Source of the DNA: Endothia cerciana | Taxonomy: Eukaryota > Ascomycota > Sordariomycetes > Diaporthales > Cryphonectriaceae | Reading direction: 5' to 3' | Length of the DNA: 64,000 bases | Assembly (NCBI GenBank): GCA_026119935.1 | Contig: JALRMH010000049.1 | Span: 62,001 to 126,000, forward strand | Shown: positions 36,145 through 47,949 of the stretch, in pieces | How the letters are laid out: each line of letters begins with the position of its first letter | Position numbering within the stretch: position 1 is the first letter of the stretch | Made by a program: the position numbers and the translations under genes | The notes under the pieces: generated by a model | Told to the model about the DNA's origin: nothing | Databases searched by the model: none | Seen by the model: only the letters and a program-made list of their open reading frames with translations

Positions 36145-37390
36145 ATGACGGGCGGTTTCGACGAGCTTCTTGCTGAGCGCACGAAGAAAGGGCAGGCCGC
36201 CGTGCACGGTGTGCTGATGAAGTGTGTTGACAAGTACGGTCCGTCTCGCTCGCTCGCCCACGATGTTGTTCGCCAAGTTTACTGACGGCAATGCAGGAAA
36301 GGAATTGTACAGCAAGACCGCGGGCTACGGCTCCCTCTCTGATGATGCTGCGGCCCTTCGCGACGACGTCACCCTCAAGATGGGGAGCGCCACCAAGCTC
36401 ATGACTAGTGTCGCACTGCTCCAGTGCGTGGAGAAGGGGCAGGTCGGCCTTGACGAGCCCATCGCACGCGTGCTCCCCGAGCTGCAGGGCAAGGACATCC
36501 TCGAGCGCGTCGAGGGCACTGAGCTCTTCACGCGCCCGAGCGAGACGGCTATCACCGCGCGCCACCTGCTCACCCACATGTCAGGGTTGGGCTACTGGTT
36601 CATACATCCTCTGCTCATGAAATGGAAGCAGAGTGGGGCCGCCAAGGAGTCCAGCCGGCTCACCGAGAGGCTCGATTACCCTCTCGTCTTCGAACCTGGC
36701 CAGGGATGGATATACGGCAGCAATCTGGACTGGGCTGGCGTCGCCGTGAGCCGCATGAATGATGGGATCCCGCTCGAGAACTACATGGTCGAGAACATCT
36801 GGAAGAGAGTTGGCCGCCCCGCTCCGTATCCGACTTTTCACGTCTCAAAACACCCCGAGTACGAGGCGAGGCTCATGAAGGCCGCCGAGCGGACATCTGC
36901 TGGAGGCCTGACGCCTTCTGCCGGGACATCCTTCTGCATCGGTCTCGACGAAGATGAGGGCGGCGCCGGCCTGACCGTGACGATGGGCGACTATGTCGCC
37001 GTGCTCCAGGACCTGATCTCCGACTCACCGAAACTGTTGAGGCCGGAGACAATCTCGATGATGTTCGAGCCGCAGATCCCAAGTGGCTCGCCGGCCGCCC
37101 CGATGTTGAGGCAGTTGAGGCCCGCCTGGGATATGGTTGCCGGGCCGGTCAAGGATGAGGACGTCAACCACGGCTTGGGTGGTCTGTTGGTCTTCGGAGA
37201 GGTGCCAGAAATCGGGCAGCCGAAGAACATACTCTGTTGGGGAGGGTCTTCGAACATCGTGTGGTGGATTTGCAGGGAGCGTGGAGTTGCAGGGTTCTTT
37301 GCTACCCAGATGTCGCCCTTCGGAGACGCAACGGTGAAGGAGCTCGTCAACGCATGGAAGAAGGACTTCTGGAGCAACCTCAAAGAGTAG
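36145..37390 (+). CDS. Serine beta-lactamase-like hydrolase or transesterase
   Basis: Two exons (36145-36238 and 36297-37390) total 1188 nt, coding 395 residues. The protein belongs to the serine beta-lactamase / penicillin-binding-protein-like family (Pfam Beta-lactamase). Ser62 and Lys65 of the SxxK motif lie in GSATKLMT, and the second catalytic motif Tyr is in IYGSN at about residue 171. HLLTHMSGLGYWF is the usual segment after the active-site helix. There is no signal peptide, so it is probably cytosolic. In fungi such proteins act as esterases or acyl-transferases, for instance LovD in lovastatin synthesis, or have unknown substrates. No biosynthetic cluster surrounds this copy, so the substrate cannot be inferred. 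It is unlikely to confer antibiotic resistance. Confidence 0.92.
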
Positions 37391-37957
37391 GCCATCTGCG
37401 CCCTGTTAATCAATGTGGGAGTTGAAGAGTCGCTTAGCAATACACTGTGGCATGGTGCCGAACTCCTGGTGTAAAACCTAGACGTACTTATTTTCGTGTC
37501 CTGATCTATTAGCTCTGTTTTTTTGGGTTGTGACTTCGTCGCGGGAAGTGATTTTTAGTACGTGAAAATTGTGCATTAGAAGCAAACACTGTCCAGGATC
37601 CTGAGGTGGCGAAAGGAGACTCGATGATATCGGCTTGAAGAGGCATGAGTAAAGGTCATCGCGTTATGACAATAGCAGTAAATGCTCGGCAGATTTCCGA
37701 CTGAGCCTAGTATGCGTCTCACACGCTTCACGTCCGCTTGTCGGTCTTGAATTGCAAGACAATTTGGTCCACCCAACTATCACAACTACTAATCTCTATC
37801 AAGCGAGAAACGCCTCTGCTCCCCTGATCAAAGCTTAGCGCAGCGCAGAGCAGCAGAACCTAAGAAGTAAGCGGGTGGTGAGATCCAAGCACGTATCATA
37901 ATTCCTCTTAATATATCCCATTCGCTCAAACTGTGTTCTGTATTCTCATCAGTGGGA
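37391..37957. other. Spacer, nothing recognised
   Basis: Convergent spacer between the beta-lactamase-like gene and the GNAT remnant, presumably holding both 3' ends. Only tiny frames. Confidence 0.5.
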
Positions 37958-38652
37958 TCACTCGCCAAAGCTATCAACCCATACTCTCTCTTCCTTCCCC
38001 CACCCCGGAACCCACGCAGACATACACCACCTGAACTCCTCAACCTCGAAGGACCTATACCCTAAGAACCCCAACTTCTCGAAACGCCCATCCGCCCCCG
38101 GCCACGCCGTCGTCACCACCGCCGCCCCAGCCCCTATCAGACCAGCGCCCGGCCCACGTCCCGGCCCTGCCAGCTCAGGTCCACCACCAGCCAGTCGAGG
38201 ATCCACTTGCGCGGGCGGTCGAAGGCGGGCGCCCAGACCCTCGAGAGGATGCTGCGCCTCAGCGAGGGGTGCGGCAGGGGAGAATCCCCGGGACGCGACC
38301 CTCGGTCTCGTCGGGCGTGCCATTTCCAGGTGGCCCAGCCCACGATCTCCGGCCTCCCCGCGCCGCCTACGCGCCCGGTGGCCTCGGTTACTAAGATGAG
38401 TGTCTCTGGGCCGTAGAGGTTGGTCATGAAGCAGGTGTAGTTGGTGCGGTAGTAGTCCGCCGGGTAGCTGTCCTCGAGGGAAGGGAGGCGCTTCTCAACT
38501 TCGGCGTCGGCGAATGCGTCGCGGCTGGTCTCGGTCAGGCGGGGGATGTCGCCGTGTGTCGCCGTGCGAAGACGGATGCCCGGGTCTCCATGTGCCGGTA
38601 TGGTTGATGAGATGCGACTCGGGGAGCTGGCGCCGTGGTTGCGCGGCCTCAA
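37958..38652 (-). pseudogene. GNAT-family N-acetyltransferase, frameshifted
   Basis: The sequence reads as a Gcn5-related acetyltransferase in two frames. The first frame (38652 to about 38137) has IRLRTATHGDIPRLTETSRDAF, ILVTEATG, IVGWATWKWH, and WLVVDLSWQGRDVGRALV, where the Q/R-x-x-G-x-G/A acetyl-CoA loop should be. It then meets TGA. One base over, the second frame continues AGLIGAGAAVVTTAWPGADG, RFEKLGFLGYRSFEVEEF and ends at 37958. A single-base indel joins them. No in-frame ATG precedes the first conserved block; 38652 is a TTG. A small upstream exon may exist, but I could not place it. This could be a true pseudogene or a sequencing indel in a GC-rich stretch. Confidence 0.6.
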
Positions 38653-39046
38653 TGCTTCAGTGTCATTGGTATCTCCTACGCTCGAGCCCGGGACGGAAGC
38701 GGGGGTGGAGAGAAGAGCTCAATCATGTCTCAGCGGCGTCTGATTGTGAGGACGGCACACAAACCGAAGACTAGTGTGGTTGATTCAGCTGCCTGCCTGA
38801 AGCCTGGGTTGACCCGGGTCTGTCGAATGAATATCCCCTCGGAGAGCCTGTCGTCCCGTCCGTGAGCCGTAAGCCCGGAGACCGAATTTACGCCTCCTAA
38901 AAGGAAAATTATACTTTACTAACTTGTGGCAAATACGTAACAGAAGACATTGGTTTGCTATTCGAAAGTACGTGCATCTAGATTGGTCCTAAGCCGCTGC
39001 GGTCTATACTCCCACCATGCATCGATGCGAAAACCCCATCTCAAAT
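38653..39046. other. Spacer, nothing recognised
   Basis: Between the GNAT remnant and the 3' end of SEC18. A short open frame (about 86 codons, plus strand) overlaps it and has no motif. Confidence 0.4.
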
Positions 39047-41601
39047 TTAGTACTGCGAGCCAGGGCCGGCTAAGCTGGCTACCGCAGTGCGCATCTCATC
39101 CGCGAACCAGTTGACCTTCTGGTCTTCGTTCTTCAGAGTCTTCGCAGATGCTGCGATCTCGAGAATATTCTTGATGCCCACATTCACTTCATTGGACCCC
39201 TGTGTGGCCTCTGCCACCATGTTCATGGCTTCGACCAGGTAGCCCTTGTCCTGGAATACCTGCTGGTCCTCGAGGACGTACTCCAGCTCGCTGAGACTGC
39301 GCAGACTAGGCACGGGGATCTCTTTGTTGAAGATGGAGGTGAAATCGAGTTGCTGAAGGATACTGCGTCGAGACGTCGTGCCCATGATAAGAAGGCGGTG
39401 ACCCTTTGGCGGGATGGCGCGGATAAGTGTCCGCAGTGTCTGGAGGATCGTGTTGGACATGCGAGGCCCAACAGGGTTCCACTCGATGAGACCTTCAATG
39501 TCATCGCTAGGATTGCAGGTCAGCAGTGATCCGAGAGAGTCGCGACAAAGGGAACTTGCATGATTAGGATGCTCAAAGGAGACTTCACAGCATCGGTGAA
39601 GATCTTGTGGATATGGTCCCTCTTGGCCATCTCATCACGATAGCCAACCAAAGATTCTGGGGATATAATCTTGATGAATGGAAATTCGGACGCTTTTGCA
39701 ATGTGTGCTGCAAGAGACGTCTTGCCGCTTCCGTCTGGGCCATGGAACAGTAGAGAGAACGAGGGCGACTTCGACGCCTGATCTCTCAATGCGTCCAGAT
39801 AGATCATGCACGAGTTGATGATCTGGACGATGCTGGGCGAGAAATGGACGATGCCATATATAATGGACTTGGTGAGCTCCTCATCAGAGACACCAAACGC
39901 CGGTATCACCTCTGAAAGTGCCGCCATGAAGTCTTGTCGGGTAATCACGAGGTTGCTCACGTCCTTTGACACGGCTGCCATACTTCCAGCCTGAGTATGT
40001 CGGTTGAACGCGAAAGACGCCGCACTCTTAGAGAGACCGTTGAGCTCGGCGCCGGAGAAATTCTTCGTCAGCGCAGCGAGCTCGGCGAGGTTCACATCAT
40101 CCGCTATGCGGCCGTTTTCCCTCATCTTGCTCGTGTGGATCTTGAGAATCTGCTGTCGGCCCTTCTCGTCGGGAAGGCTGATCTCGACCTGGACCTCAAG
40201 ACGGCCTGGACGCAGAAGCGCATCGTCAATCATGTCCTTCCGGTTCGTCATGCCGATGAGGAGAATGTTGTTCAGCTGGTCCACACCATCCAACTTGCTG
40301 AGCAACTGGTTGACCACGCTATCTCCAACACCGGTGCCGCCACCAGCGCCGGAGCCACGCTGCTTGCACACAGCATCCAGTTCGTCGAAGATAATAACGT
40401 GCAGCTCACTCTCATCGCCCTTCTCCTTGTACTCCTTCTCGGCATCTGCGAACATCTTTCTGATGTTCTCCTCTGATTGACCGACGTACTTGTTCAAGAC
40501 CTCAGGACCGTTGATGACCTTTGGCTCACGAGCCTGCAGCATCTTTCCGATCTGGCGCGCAATCAAAGTCTTTCCTGTTCCAGGTGGACCATATAGCAGG
40601 ATACCCTTGACGTGCATAATGCCGAGTTGCTCGATCAGATTAGGGGGGAAGATTCTGGAGGCGAAAGCACGTCGAAAGATGACGCTGAACTCGTCGTCCA
40701 GACCGCCGATCCCCAGCGTCTCGAACTTGAAGTCAGGCCGTACGATGGCGTTGGCGCTTCGTTTGGCGCTGCCCTTGAGGTTCATCGGCTTGGTCGCAGA
40801 ACCTGGAGCCCTGATGAAGGTGACCTCAGACTGCCGGGTCAAGATACCCCTAGCACGCGGGCTGCTGTCTGACGGTGACCCGCCCTCCCCTGGCTTCTCG
40901 AGGCTCATGTCGATCAGCTCGACAGTAGAGATCGTGCCACGCAGGGGGATGTTTTGGAACATCATGATGACCTGCTGACCCGGGGCGAAGATCTGATTCT
41001 CGTACGTCCTGATGAACTGTTTTGCGAGGGAATCTTGGTCGTATGGGGTGTCGGTCACCTTGTTCTTGAGCGCGAATTCGATTGCGATCTCCACCGAGCC
41101 CAGGTAGCTCTTCTGGCCGAGCTCGATGGGGTTGAAACTCTCCACCACCACGACGTCGCCTGGACTGGTATTGTTCATCCACACCCGCTGGGGCTCGCCA
41201 AACGCAATCTTCCCCGGCTCGATCAGGGGAAACCCCTTGGCATTGAGGATGTAGTCCTGGCCCCGTAGACGGTCCCCGCCGACGCGGATGGCGACCTCCT
41301 CCATATCACCGATGTTCCAGTCGCGCGGATGGACCGCAGCGTAATTGCTAAAGATGAACTCGGCGTCTCTCGTGGCTTTGGGTATGGAGTCCATATTGGT
41401 GACGAGAAGCTGTCTCGCCTGGCCGCCCTGGGGCTGCGCCTGAGGACGATAGCCACCCGGAGGTTGTCGAGGGCTCGGTTGAGGCGGCTGGGGCTGCTGT
41501 CTGTAAGGGTCCTGGCCGTAGGAGCCGCGGGGTGGCGGCTGCTGCGATGGTTGGCCCCGCGGGCCTGAGGGCAGCCCTCCTCGTCCGCCGAAGAGACTCA
41601 T
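39047..41601 (-). CDS. sec18: Vesicular-fusion ATPase Sec18/NSF
   Basis: This AAA+ hexamer disassembles SNARE complexes after membrane fusion, with alpha-SNAP. Two exons (41601-39560 and 39506-39047) total 2502 nt, coding 833 residues. A Pro/Gln-rich start is followed by the N-domain (TRDAEFIFSNYAAVHPRDW). The D1 ATPase has Walker A GPPGTGKT near residue 338 and Walker B VIIFDELDA near 400. The D2 ATPase has GPDGSGKT near 620. The intron at 39507-39559 begins GCAAGT, not GT. Only this GC-AG splice gives SILIIDDIEGLIEW, the D2 Walker B; any GT donor nearby breaks the frame. The protein ends at AGPGSQY. It is divergent from the CIR_N-domain gene. Confidence 0.97.
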
Positions 41602-42330
41602 GGTAGCGATGTGGTGGAGGAAGTAGGAGGCTTCGACTGTCTGTCGCAGAGAGAGGTGGGATGCCTCGACGCTTTTGATGGTGTGGCGGTGTCGAGGGCT
41701 CCTTTATTCGTGTTCACAGGAAGAAAGACACTCGGAAGACGTCGGTTGGGTAAATGACCGGCGTTCGAGGCTAGTGGTGTTTCAACGTGGCCTGTTGAAA
41801 GAAGGAGACGCGGGTTGGATGTGACTGTTTTGTGCTGATGTTTGAGGTGAGTCCCAATACGCTGAGGGACACTTGTGCCTTGAGCCAGCTCAGCCTTCCA
41901 AACACCCTTCCGGATCCGCGGGGCGACCCATGACGTTGCACGCCGAGTACCTGACCATGCACTGAGGGGCGAAAAGGTACTTACTTGTCACGACAAGCTG
42001 CCAACCTATCCCTGTCAGCACATGCCGCAGACCTCAGCGGGCTGCACCTGAGCGATATCCCAAGGCTCCCGCTCTGCCTGTGCGATGCTCTCCTTGGCAA
42101 TCCTCCAGCGCGTTCGTTGGTGGATAGGTTTATTGGCGCAGATTATGCCCGCATCTTGTCGCAGTCTCCCTACTTGATATTCAGTCTACCGATGAAGCCA
42201 GCCTGCCTGCCCCTGCACCGGACTCAAGGCGGGTGGAAACCTCAACGCCTGGGTTGACGATCAGCCGCTTTTCAACCTGTGAAGTTTTTCTCATGCTCGT
42301 GTTGGCAGGCACTGCTGAGCTCAGGTCAAG
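41602..42330. promoter_or_regulatory. Divergent promoter of SEC18 and the CIR_N-domain gene
   Basis: The two start codons lie 729 bp apart and point outward. No TATA box or named factor site is clear. Short frames inside are not credible. Confidence 0.5.
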
Positions 42331-43489
42331 ATGCCTCTGTATGCGATCCCAGAACCTGCTCCTCCTTGTCTCCAATTGTCTCCCGACTGCCCGCTGACCA
42401 GCAACCAGGCATCTCCTAGGTAAGAAGACATGGAACGTCTATAATGCAGACAATGTCGCCCGCGTCCGGCGCGACGAGGAAGCCGCTGCCGCCGCAGAGC
42501 ATGCCGCCGAGCAGCGCATGCAGGAGGCCGATGCCGCGCGGAGGCTCGCCATCCTGCGCGGCGAGACGCCACCTCCTCTGCCCGAGGCCGAGCCCGAGGT
42601 CGATCCCTCGGATAGAAAGTTCGCACGGAGGGATAGGGATAGTGCCACGGGGTTTGGGCCCCGCAAGAGGAAGCGCGCGGGCGAGGATGATACCGACTTC
42701 GAGATGAGGCTGGTGAGGGAGAGGGCCGAGGCCGGGGGAAAGGTGGCGCGCGAGCTCGCGGTGCCGAGAGACGGGGCGAGGAAGCCCGACACGCAGATTG
42801 TCGATGGGCGTGGGCATATTGATTTGATCGGGGCCCCGCCTGAGACGGGGAAGGAGAAGAATGCGGAACACGAGCGGGAGAAGGCGAAGAAGAGGCACGA
42901 GATGGAGGATCAGTATACCATGCGCTTCTCAAATGCCGCCGGGAGGGATGGCCTCGCCGCTGGCGATCCTTGGTATGCCAAGAGTGACAGTCGGTCGCGG
43001 GCTGCCGCTGCCGCCACGAAGGAGGATATCGCCGCCGAGATTGGGATTGAGGCTCCCACCAAAAACATCTGGGGCACCGATGACCCTCGGAGGAAGGACC
43101 GGGAGACGCAGAGGTTGGCATCGAGTGACCCGTTGGCCATGATGAAGATGGGCGCGAAGAAGGTTCGCGAGATCGAGAAGGAGAGGAGGCAGGAAAACGA
43201 GCAGAGAGGGCGAGAGATCCAAGAGCTTCGTAGGGAGGAGCGGAGGCGGGAGAAGCGCCGGATGAAAGACCGGCACGAAGGCGGAGACGAAGAAGAGAGG
43301 CATCGCGACAGGCATAGGTCTCACCACTCAGAACATTCGGGACGAAGACACGACGACAATGGAGGCCGCAAAAGCCAAAGGCACCGCCATCGTCACCGGC
43401 ATAGAGACGAGGAACGTGACGGGAGCAGAGATAGACACCATCTCAAAGGGAATAGTCGGGACGGAGAAGCGGGAACGGGACCCGCCTAG
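42331..43489 (+). CDS. CIR_N-domain protein, LENG1-like
   Basis: Two exons: an 8-nt first coding exon (42331-42338, ATGCCTCT) and 42409-43489, together coding 362 residues. The splice gives MPLHLLGKKTWNVYNADNVA followed by RVRRDEEAAAAAEH, the CBF1-interacting co-repressor N-terminal (CIR_N) domain as found in human LENG1 and related splicing-associated proteins. A pattern WGTDDPRRKDRE follows in the middle. The C-terminal third is an Arg/Glu/His-rich coil (EERRREKRRMKDRHEGG, RHRHRHRHRDEERDG) like many spliceosome-linked proteins. It is probably nuclear. A role in pre-mRNA splicing is inferred from the domain only. The gene would be misannotated without the tiny first exon, since the next ATG lies at 42518 inside the domain. 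Confidence 0.9.
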
Positions 43490-43832
43490 TCGGCCACAAC
43501 ATGACGGCGAAGAAGGACACGGACGTAATCGCAGACAAACTGGCGAGGCCCATCATGAGAAGACGAGGTCATAGTCTGTATGCTAGAGATACCCAGGACC
43601 TCCGAGGAAGCGTAGCCGCAGGTCTTCGCTATTGCGATTCTGAGTTTCGGTTACACTGTTTCTATCTCGGGCTCCGCCATTCTCTTTCCCTTCGCACTCC
43701 ATCATCCGTATTACCATTATACAAGCAGACCACAGCGAACTTGTGGACTAAGTATGCCTCTTGATACACCACAGTCTCTCGACCCCCAGCGGTCAACTCT
43801 GTCTGCTACAAGCTAACGACCGCCTGTGTGAA
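43490..43832. other. Convergent spacer
   Basis: The 3' ends of two genes meet here. Nothing else was recognised. Confidence 0.5.
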
Positions 43833-44486
43833 TCACTGCTCCTTCCATGGCAGCCGAATCTGCACCTCCCTCATGTCCGCATTGACCATCTCCACGACCT
43901 GTCCCGCGCCCAAGCCCTTCAGCTTCGCCACGATCTCCTCCGCCAGCTTCGGGCTCATCCCCTCCCGTCGGCTCGAGTACAGGTCCACGCCCTCCTTGGT
44001 GAACAGCGTCGGCGCGAACCACGTCACCACCCAGCCCTCCGTCTCCCCCGTGCCCTCGACCTCCCGCTCGCCCCATCCCAGGACCTCCCAGTGGCTCGTG
44101 ACGAACCCCAACAGCCCCTTTCCCCGCCAGTCCCACGCCCCGGTGTCGCTCTGCCCGCACGCGGTGTCGATTCCGGCCACGGTCTTCAGCCCGCCCCTGC
44201 CCGAGAACTTCTCGTACTCGACGAGGTCGTCCACGCGCGGGCAGGGCCCGACGGCGGAGGGGGGCGAGGGCGGGAGGGAGGCGTAGGTTATGCGCACGTT
44301 GCGCGCGGTGCGCCACATGGCGAGGGTGGAGTGGGTCACCGTCCAGGTGCGGGTGAGCCAGTCTAGGGGCGGGTTGGTGAAGCCTGGTGTTGATCGATCG
44401 GCGGCGGGTGGTGATGATGCTGATGGGGTCTTGGGGGGAGGGCTGTATTTAGAGGGGATCCGTAGGTTGATGTCGCTGCTGGCCAT
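43833..44486 (-). CDS. Conserved fungal protein, possibly lipocalin-like
   Basis: A single-exon frame of 217 residues. The body has a beta-rich look with conserved-seeming aromatic motifs: WTVTHSTLAMWRTARNVRITY, VDDLVEYEKFSG, TGAWDWRGKGLLGFVTSHWE and GWVVTWFAPTLFTKEGVDLYS. I recall similar proteins across filamentous fungi with no characterised function; the strand pattern recalls a lipocalin or calycin barrel, which is inference. There is no signal peptide or membrane segment. The start MASSDINLRIPSKYSPPP is followed by a Pro/Ser-rich leader. It diverges from the next gene over 812 bp. Confidence 0.85.
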   Translation of the reverse strand: MASSDINLRIPSKYSPPPKTPSASSPPAADRSTPGFTNPPLDWLTRTWTVTHSTLAMWRTARNVRITYASLPPSPPSAVGPCPRVDDLVEYEKFSGRGGLKTVAGIDTACGQSDTGAWDWRGKGLLGFVTSHWEVLGWGEREVEGTGETEGWVVTWFAPTLFTKEGVDLYSSRREGMSPKLAEEIVAKLKGLGAGQVVEMVNADMREVQIRLPWKEQ

Positions 44487-45298
44487 CCTGAGACCGTGGT
44501 GATAGGGCTGTCTAGCGGGATGAGGATATAACCGGGGTTTTGCAGTTGAGTCTGAGAATATCGCGCAATAGACGATTTGGGAGGAGTTGAAAACTCATGA
44601 GATATATGTATGTATTCAATATTGTCGTGGACGGGAACGGTCTGAGAGCTGCCCCCCTGAGCACCGTTTCAGCGGGTGATGTCAGAAATGCCGGCCCCTT
44701 CCTCACCAAAGCTTAATTATAGAGGGACCCTATTTCAAGACCAGAGTTCAGATCCTTCACCTTAGCAATAAGCCACTGAATTATTCCCTCAGCATCTCGT
44801 AAGCAGTCCTCGTCCTGGGGACTCATGATTGCCAGATGCAGGTTTGCGAGGTTTATTTCTCATTTGTTCCACTATATAGAGAAGGTCCACTCCACTGGCA
44901 CCTGCAGTATAGTTCGTATAGCTGCAAGGCGTTTAGGCGCTAGCCCTTTAGGGTTACAGGCGACACGACCCTGCTGTTTCCTCCCTGTAAAGCGGTGTTG
45001 TCCACACTTGCCTCTCTCATGTTGAGCCGCTGTCCAATCTTCAACAAACTCACTCACTCCCCAGTGCTGATACTACAAGGCCATGCTGGCAATAATACAT
45101 CACAGTCTCTGAAGATAAATCATTGGCTGTTCGTCGATCCCCAGGCCTTCTGCGGCGACTGCGTCTCTACAGTCCACCCTCCAGAGTCATTTCACCCTCG
45201 GGATCTGAGCATAACACCATCGAAGGGACACCCACGAGGATTTTTTTCTTCTTTCTCCCCCACTCATTTCCCGCCCTGAGCCTGCAATTCCTAGCAAC
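44487..45298. promoter_or_regulatory. Divergent promoter region of two uncharacterised genes
   Basis: This 812-bp region separates outward-facing starts at 44486 and 45299. A T-rich, C-rich leader (about 45235-45270) lies just before the plus-strand start. No other feature was recognised. Confidence 0.5.
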
Positions 45299-46087
45299 AT
45301 GGCGGAGATCACCCTTGACGAGGATATGAATCCGGACGCCATGGCAGAGGCGATGGGCTTCTCAGGCTTCGGGATGCAGCGAGCCGCCAAGAAGCGCAAG
45401 TTCAACCCCAACGCAGACGCCTCCGTCTCCGGGCTCCCCCAGAGGCCGGGCGCGGCCAGCAGCAACAATGTCACGGGCGCGAACTCTGCGCCGCTGGGCC
45501 AGAGGCGGCTCCCGCCGCCGCCCGCGAGCCTACCGGCCCGGCCACCGGCTTCAGCTGTCGCGGCCGGGGCCGCAAATGCCGGAGAGATCGACCTTGATGA
45601 CGGGGCCGGGGAGGACGCGGTGGACGGACGCGGCCCGGGCCCCGGCGATGTCGACGGGGCTGATCCGGACCCGCGGTACCTCGACACGTCGCGGCCATCG
45701 CGCGGCCACCTCCCCGAGGAGCTCGCGGGGGTGGAGGCACAGGCCCGGGTCGGCGATGCGGGCTCCCACGCCCAGCCAGCGGGCCCGTTTGAGAGGCACC
45801 AGGCCTCGCGGCACGCGCAGAAGCGGCCGCAACACGGCAGGCGGACCGGGGGACCGGGTCAGCACGGGGGAGGACAGCCTTGGTGGGACGGGTACTACGA
45901 TGCCAAGATGAACGAGAACCCGTGGGAGAGGCTTGAGAAGCTGAGGGGGCTGGGTGCGCGCGGGACGTGGCTGTCGAGACACATTACTGCGGATGCCGGG
46001 CCGTCAGAAACACAGACGGCGAATGCACCCGAGGCAGTTGAGACTGAGCAGGAGGCCCCGGACCTGGAGGCTGGAGACAAGTCATGA
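45299..46087 (+). CDS. Conserved fungal protein with GFGMQ and WWDGYYD motifs
   Basis: A single-exon frame of 262 residues. The first 40 residues carry an acidic start and the block AMGFSGFGMQRAAKKRKFNP, with a basic AAKKRK stretch that may be a nuclear localisation signal. The middle is low-complexity (Pro, Ala, Gly, Asp). Near the end lies GGGQPWWDGYYDAKMNENPW followed by ERLEKLRGLGARGTWLSR, a second conserved-looking block. I recall this two-block layout in uncharacterised ascomycete proteins. There are no membrane segments. Function is unknown; nuclear location is inference. Confidence 0.82.
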   Translation: MAEITLDEDMNPDAMAEAMGFSGFGMQRAAKKRKFNPNADASVSGLPQRPGAASSNNVTGANSAPLGQRRLPPPPASLPARPPASAVAAGAANAGEIDLDDGAGEDAVDGRGPGPGDVDGADPDPRYLDTSRPSRGHLPEELAGVEAQARVGDAGSHAQPAGPFERHQASRHAQKRPQHGRRTGGPGQHGGGQPWWDGYYDAKMNENPWERLEKLRGLGARGTWLSRHITADAGPSETQTANAPEAVETEQEAPDLEAGDKS

Positions 46088-47949
46088 GGCGGCCGCTCAT
46101 TGGACTGCTGTTTCATTTGGCAGGCCAATGTATACCCCTGTCTTTGGTCCAATGCGATAACATACGTTTCCCGGATCAGTTTCAGGGCTTGCCAAAATCC
46201 CTGTGGCGGCAGCCTTCCGACGGGGGTCTTGGGCATTATTGACGGGTCTCAGATTGAGGAACAAGGCGAACCTCCTTGTTCTTGGGTCAGACAGGACGAA
46301 TCATCAAAGCGAATCACTCTTACGCACACTTTCGTTACCTACTTTCAAACTTCCCAACGAAGGCGATACCGGCATTACCTCTTCAGTGATTCGATGCATG
46401 AGCTTTCGCTCCGGGCCGGCCGAGGTGGAAGAGATATGAAGCTCTGAGGAGAGGATTGTCACGTGATGTGCAAAAAGGGCACATGTCCAGCCGCAACACC
46501 AAGCCTCTGGGAAGGAAGAGGGCATCACATCGTCACATGACACAGCCCATGTTGTCTACACAGTGTGTCCCCCAGCACAACAGCACGCCAGGCCCTACTA
46601 TACCTGCCCTCTGCAGGGCAAGTCACACTGTACGGTCAAGCTTCACGTCAGCGACGCATGGGATGACCGGTCAGGTGAATACGATGGGTGGAGCAAGGGT
46701 GGTGTCAGGTCACAGCACATGTTACCACAGTCCCTCCCCGGGCCAGAGGGGGAGGGTCGGCCAAGCCCACCCTCGGCCTCAGGGACCTCAGCAGAAGTGT
46801 ACCACCTTGGTATTCGCCTACGGGCTACGGAGAATAAATCAACAAGGAACCTGAGAACCCCCACAACGCCGCCCCTCCGTCCAATGAGAAAGGGGAGTAG
46901 AGACCTGCGTGGACGGCGAGAGAGGGAGAGAGACGAGCACCGTAGCCCCATGGGGTGCTGCCCTTCCAGAAGGGGCAGTATCCACGGCCCCGAAGAGGCA
47001 AAGTGTCTGTTCTCTCTCCCTCCATCTTGCCCATCCCTGTCCCCGACCGGTCCTGACCACACATCCACGCGCTCCCCAGCCCTTGCTCCCTGCCGTAGTG
47101 TAGCTTTCGGCTCGGGCCTTGGGGGGATGGGGTGGCAGGAAGGGCGGGTGCTCCCTTCGCGCGCGAACCATGATTTGCCGCGGCCGCTCCACCCAAGTGT
47201 GCCGTTGGGCTCCGCTGTCAGTCTGAAAGACCAGAGATCAGATCTCGCACCCCACCCCCCTCCCCTGACCGGTCCTCTTCCCAAATCCCACGCACACGCC
47301 CCTCCAACTCTGCAATGGGGAGAACCCTTCACAGCTGATGTACCTGTACTTTTGTGCCCCGTTCGTCCAATCATAAGTTCGTGAAACAACGGCCGTGCCT
47401 TCAGAAAACGTGGGAAATGATGGTTCCTCCCCCACTGGAGAATACCCCCCGGTGAACGCCTATCAAAAGGTCATGTAACCCATATCCCCCAGTTCCTGCG
47501 GCAGACGCACGTGCGCGCCCGCTCGCTTGCCGCCCAACGTCACCTCCCCTCCGCCGGAGATCTGGCCACATGCAGGCTGCCAGGGCCTCCAGAGAGCGTG
47601 TGCAGATGGCCGGGGGAGGGGGGGCGTGAGTCGAGCGGACGATATGCAGCCCTACGTGCTGTGCGTGATCCCAATCTGAGTGATGTGCGCGGGAAGTGAG
47701 ATCCGCCCGCTTTGCCTTTCCGTGGGCCCCCTGCCAAACCTGACAAGGGGTGAATTCTTTTTTGGATGGGGTGGGTACTTGCTGTGACCTTTTTTTTTCT
47801 CTTCCCCCTGAGAATGAAACGATAATCCTGGAGATGATTTTGATGGGTTAGGTGAGTTTTGGCGTGCCCGGTGCAGTTTTTTTTTTTTGAGCCTCAACTC
47901 AAAACGGACAATGGCTGGGCCGCCGCAAGGAGAAAAAGCAGTTCGGCGC
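46088..47949. other. 1.9-kb convergent spacer
   Basis: Frames of 273 codons (plus, 46563-47384) and 248 codons (minus, 46643-47389) overlap each other here. Both are composition-driven in GC-rich sequence and show no domain. A CACGTG-type E-box lies at about 46460. No supported gene. Confidence 0.45.

Noticed and set aside
46563..47389. Overlapping plus (273 codons) and minus (248 codons) frames
   Set aside because: Two long frames on opposite strands of the same GC-rich DNA, neither with motifs; at most one could be real and nothing favours either.
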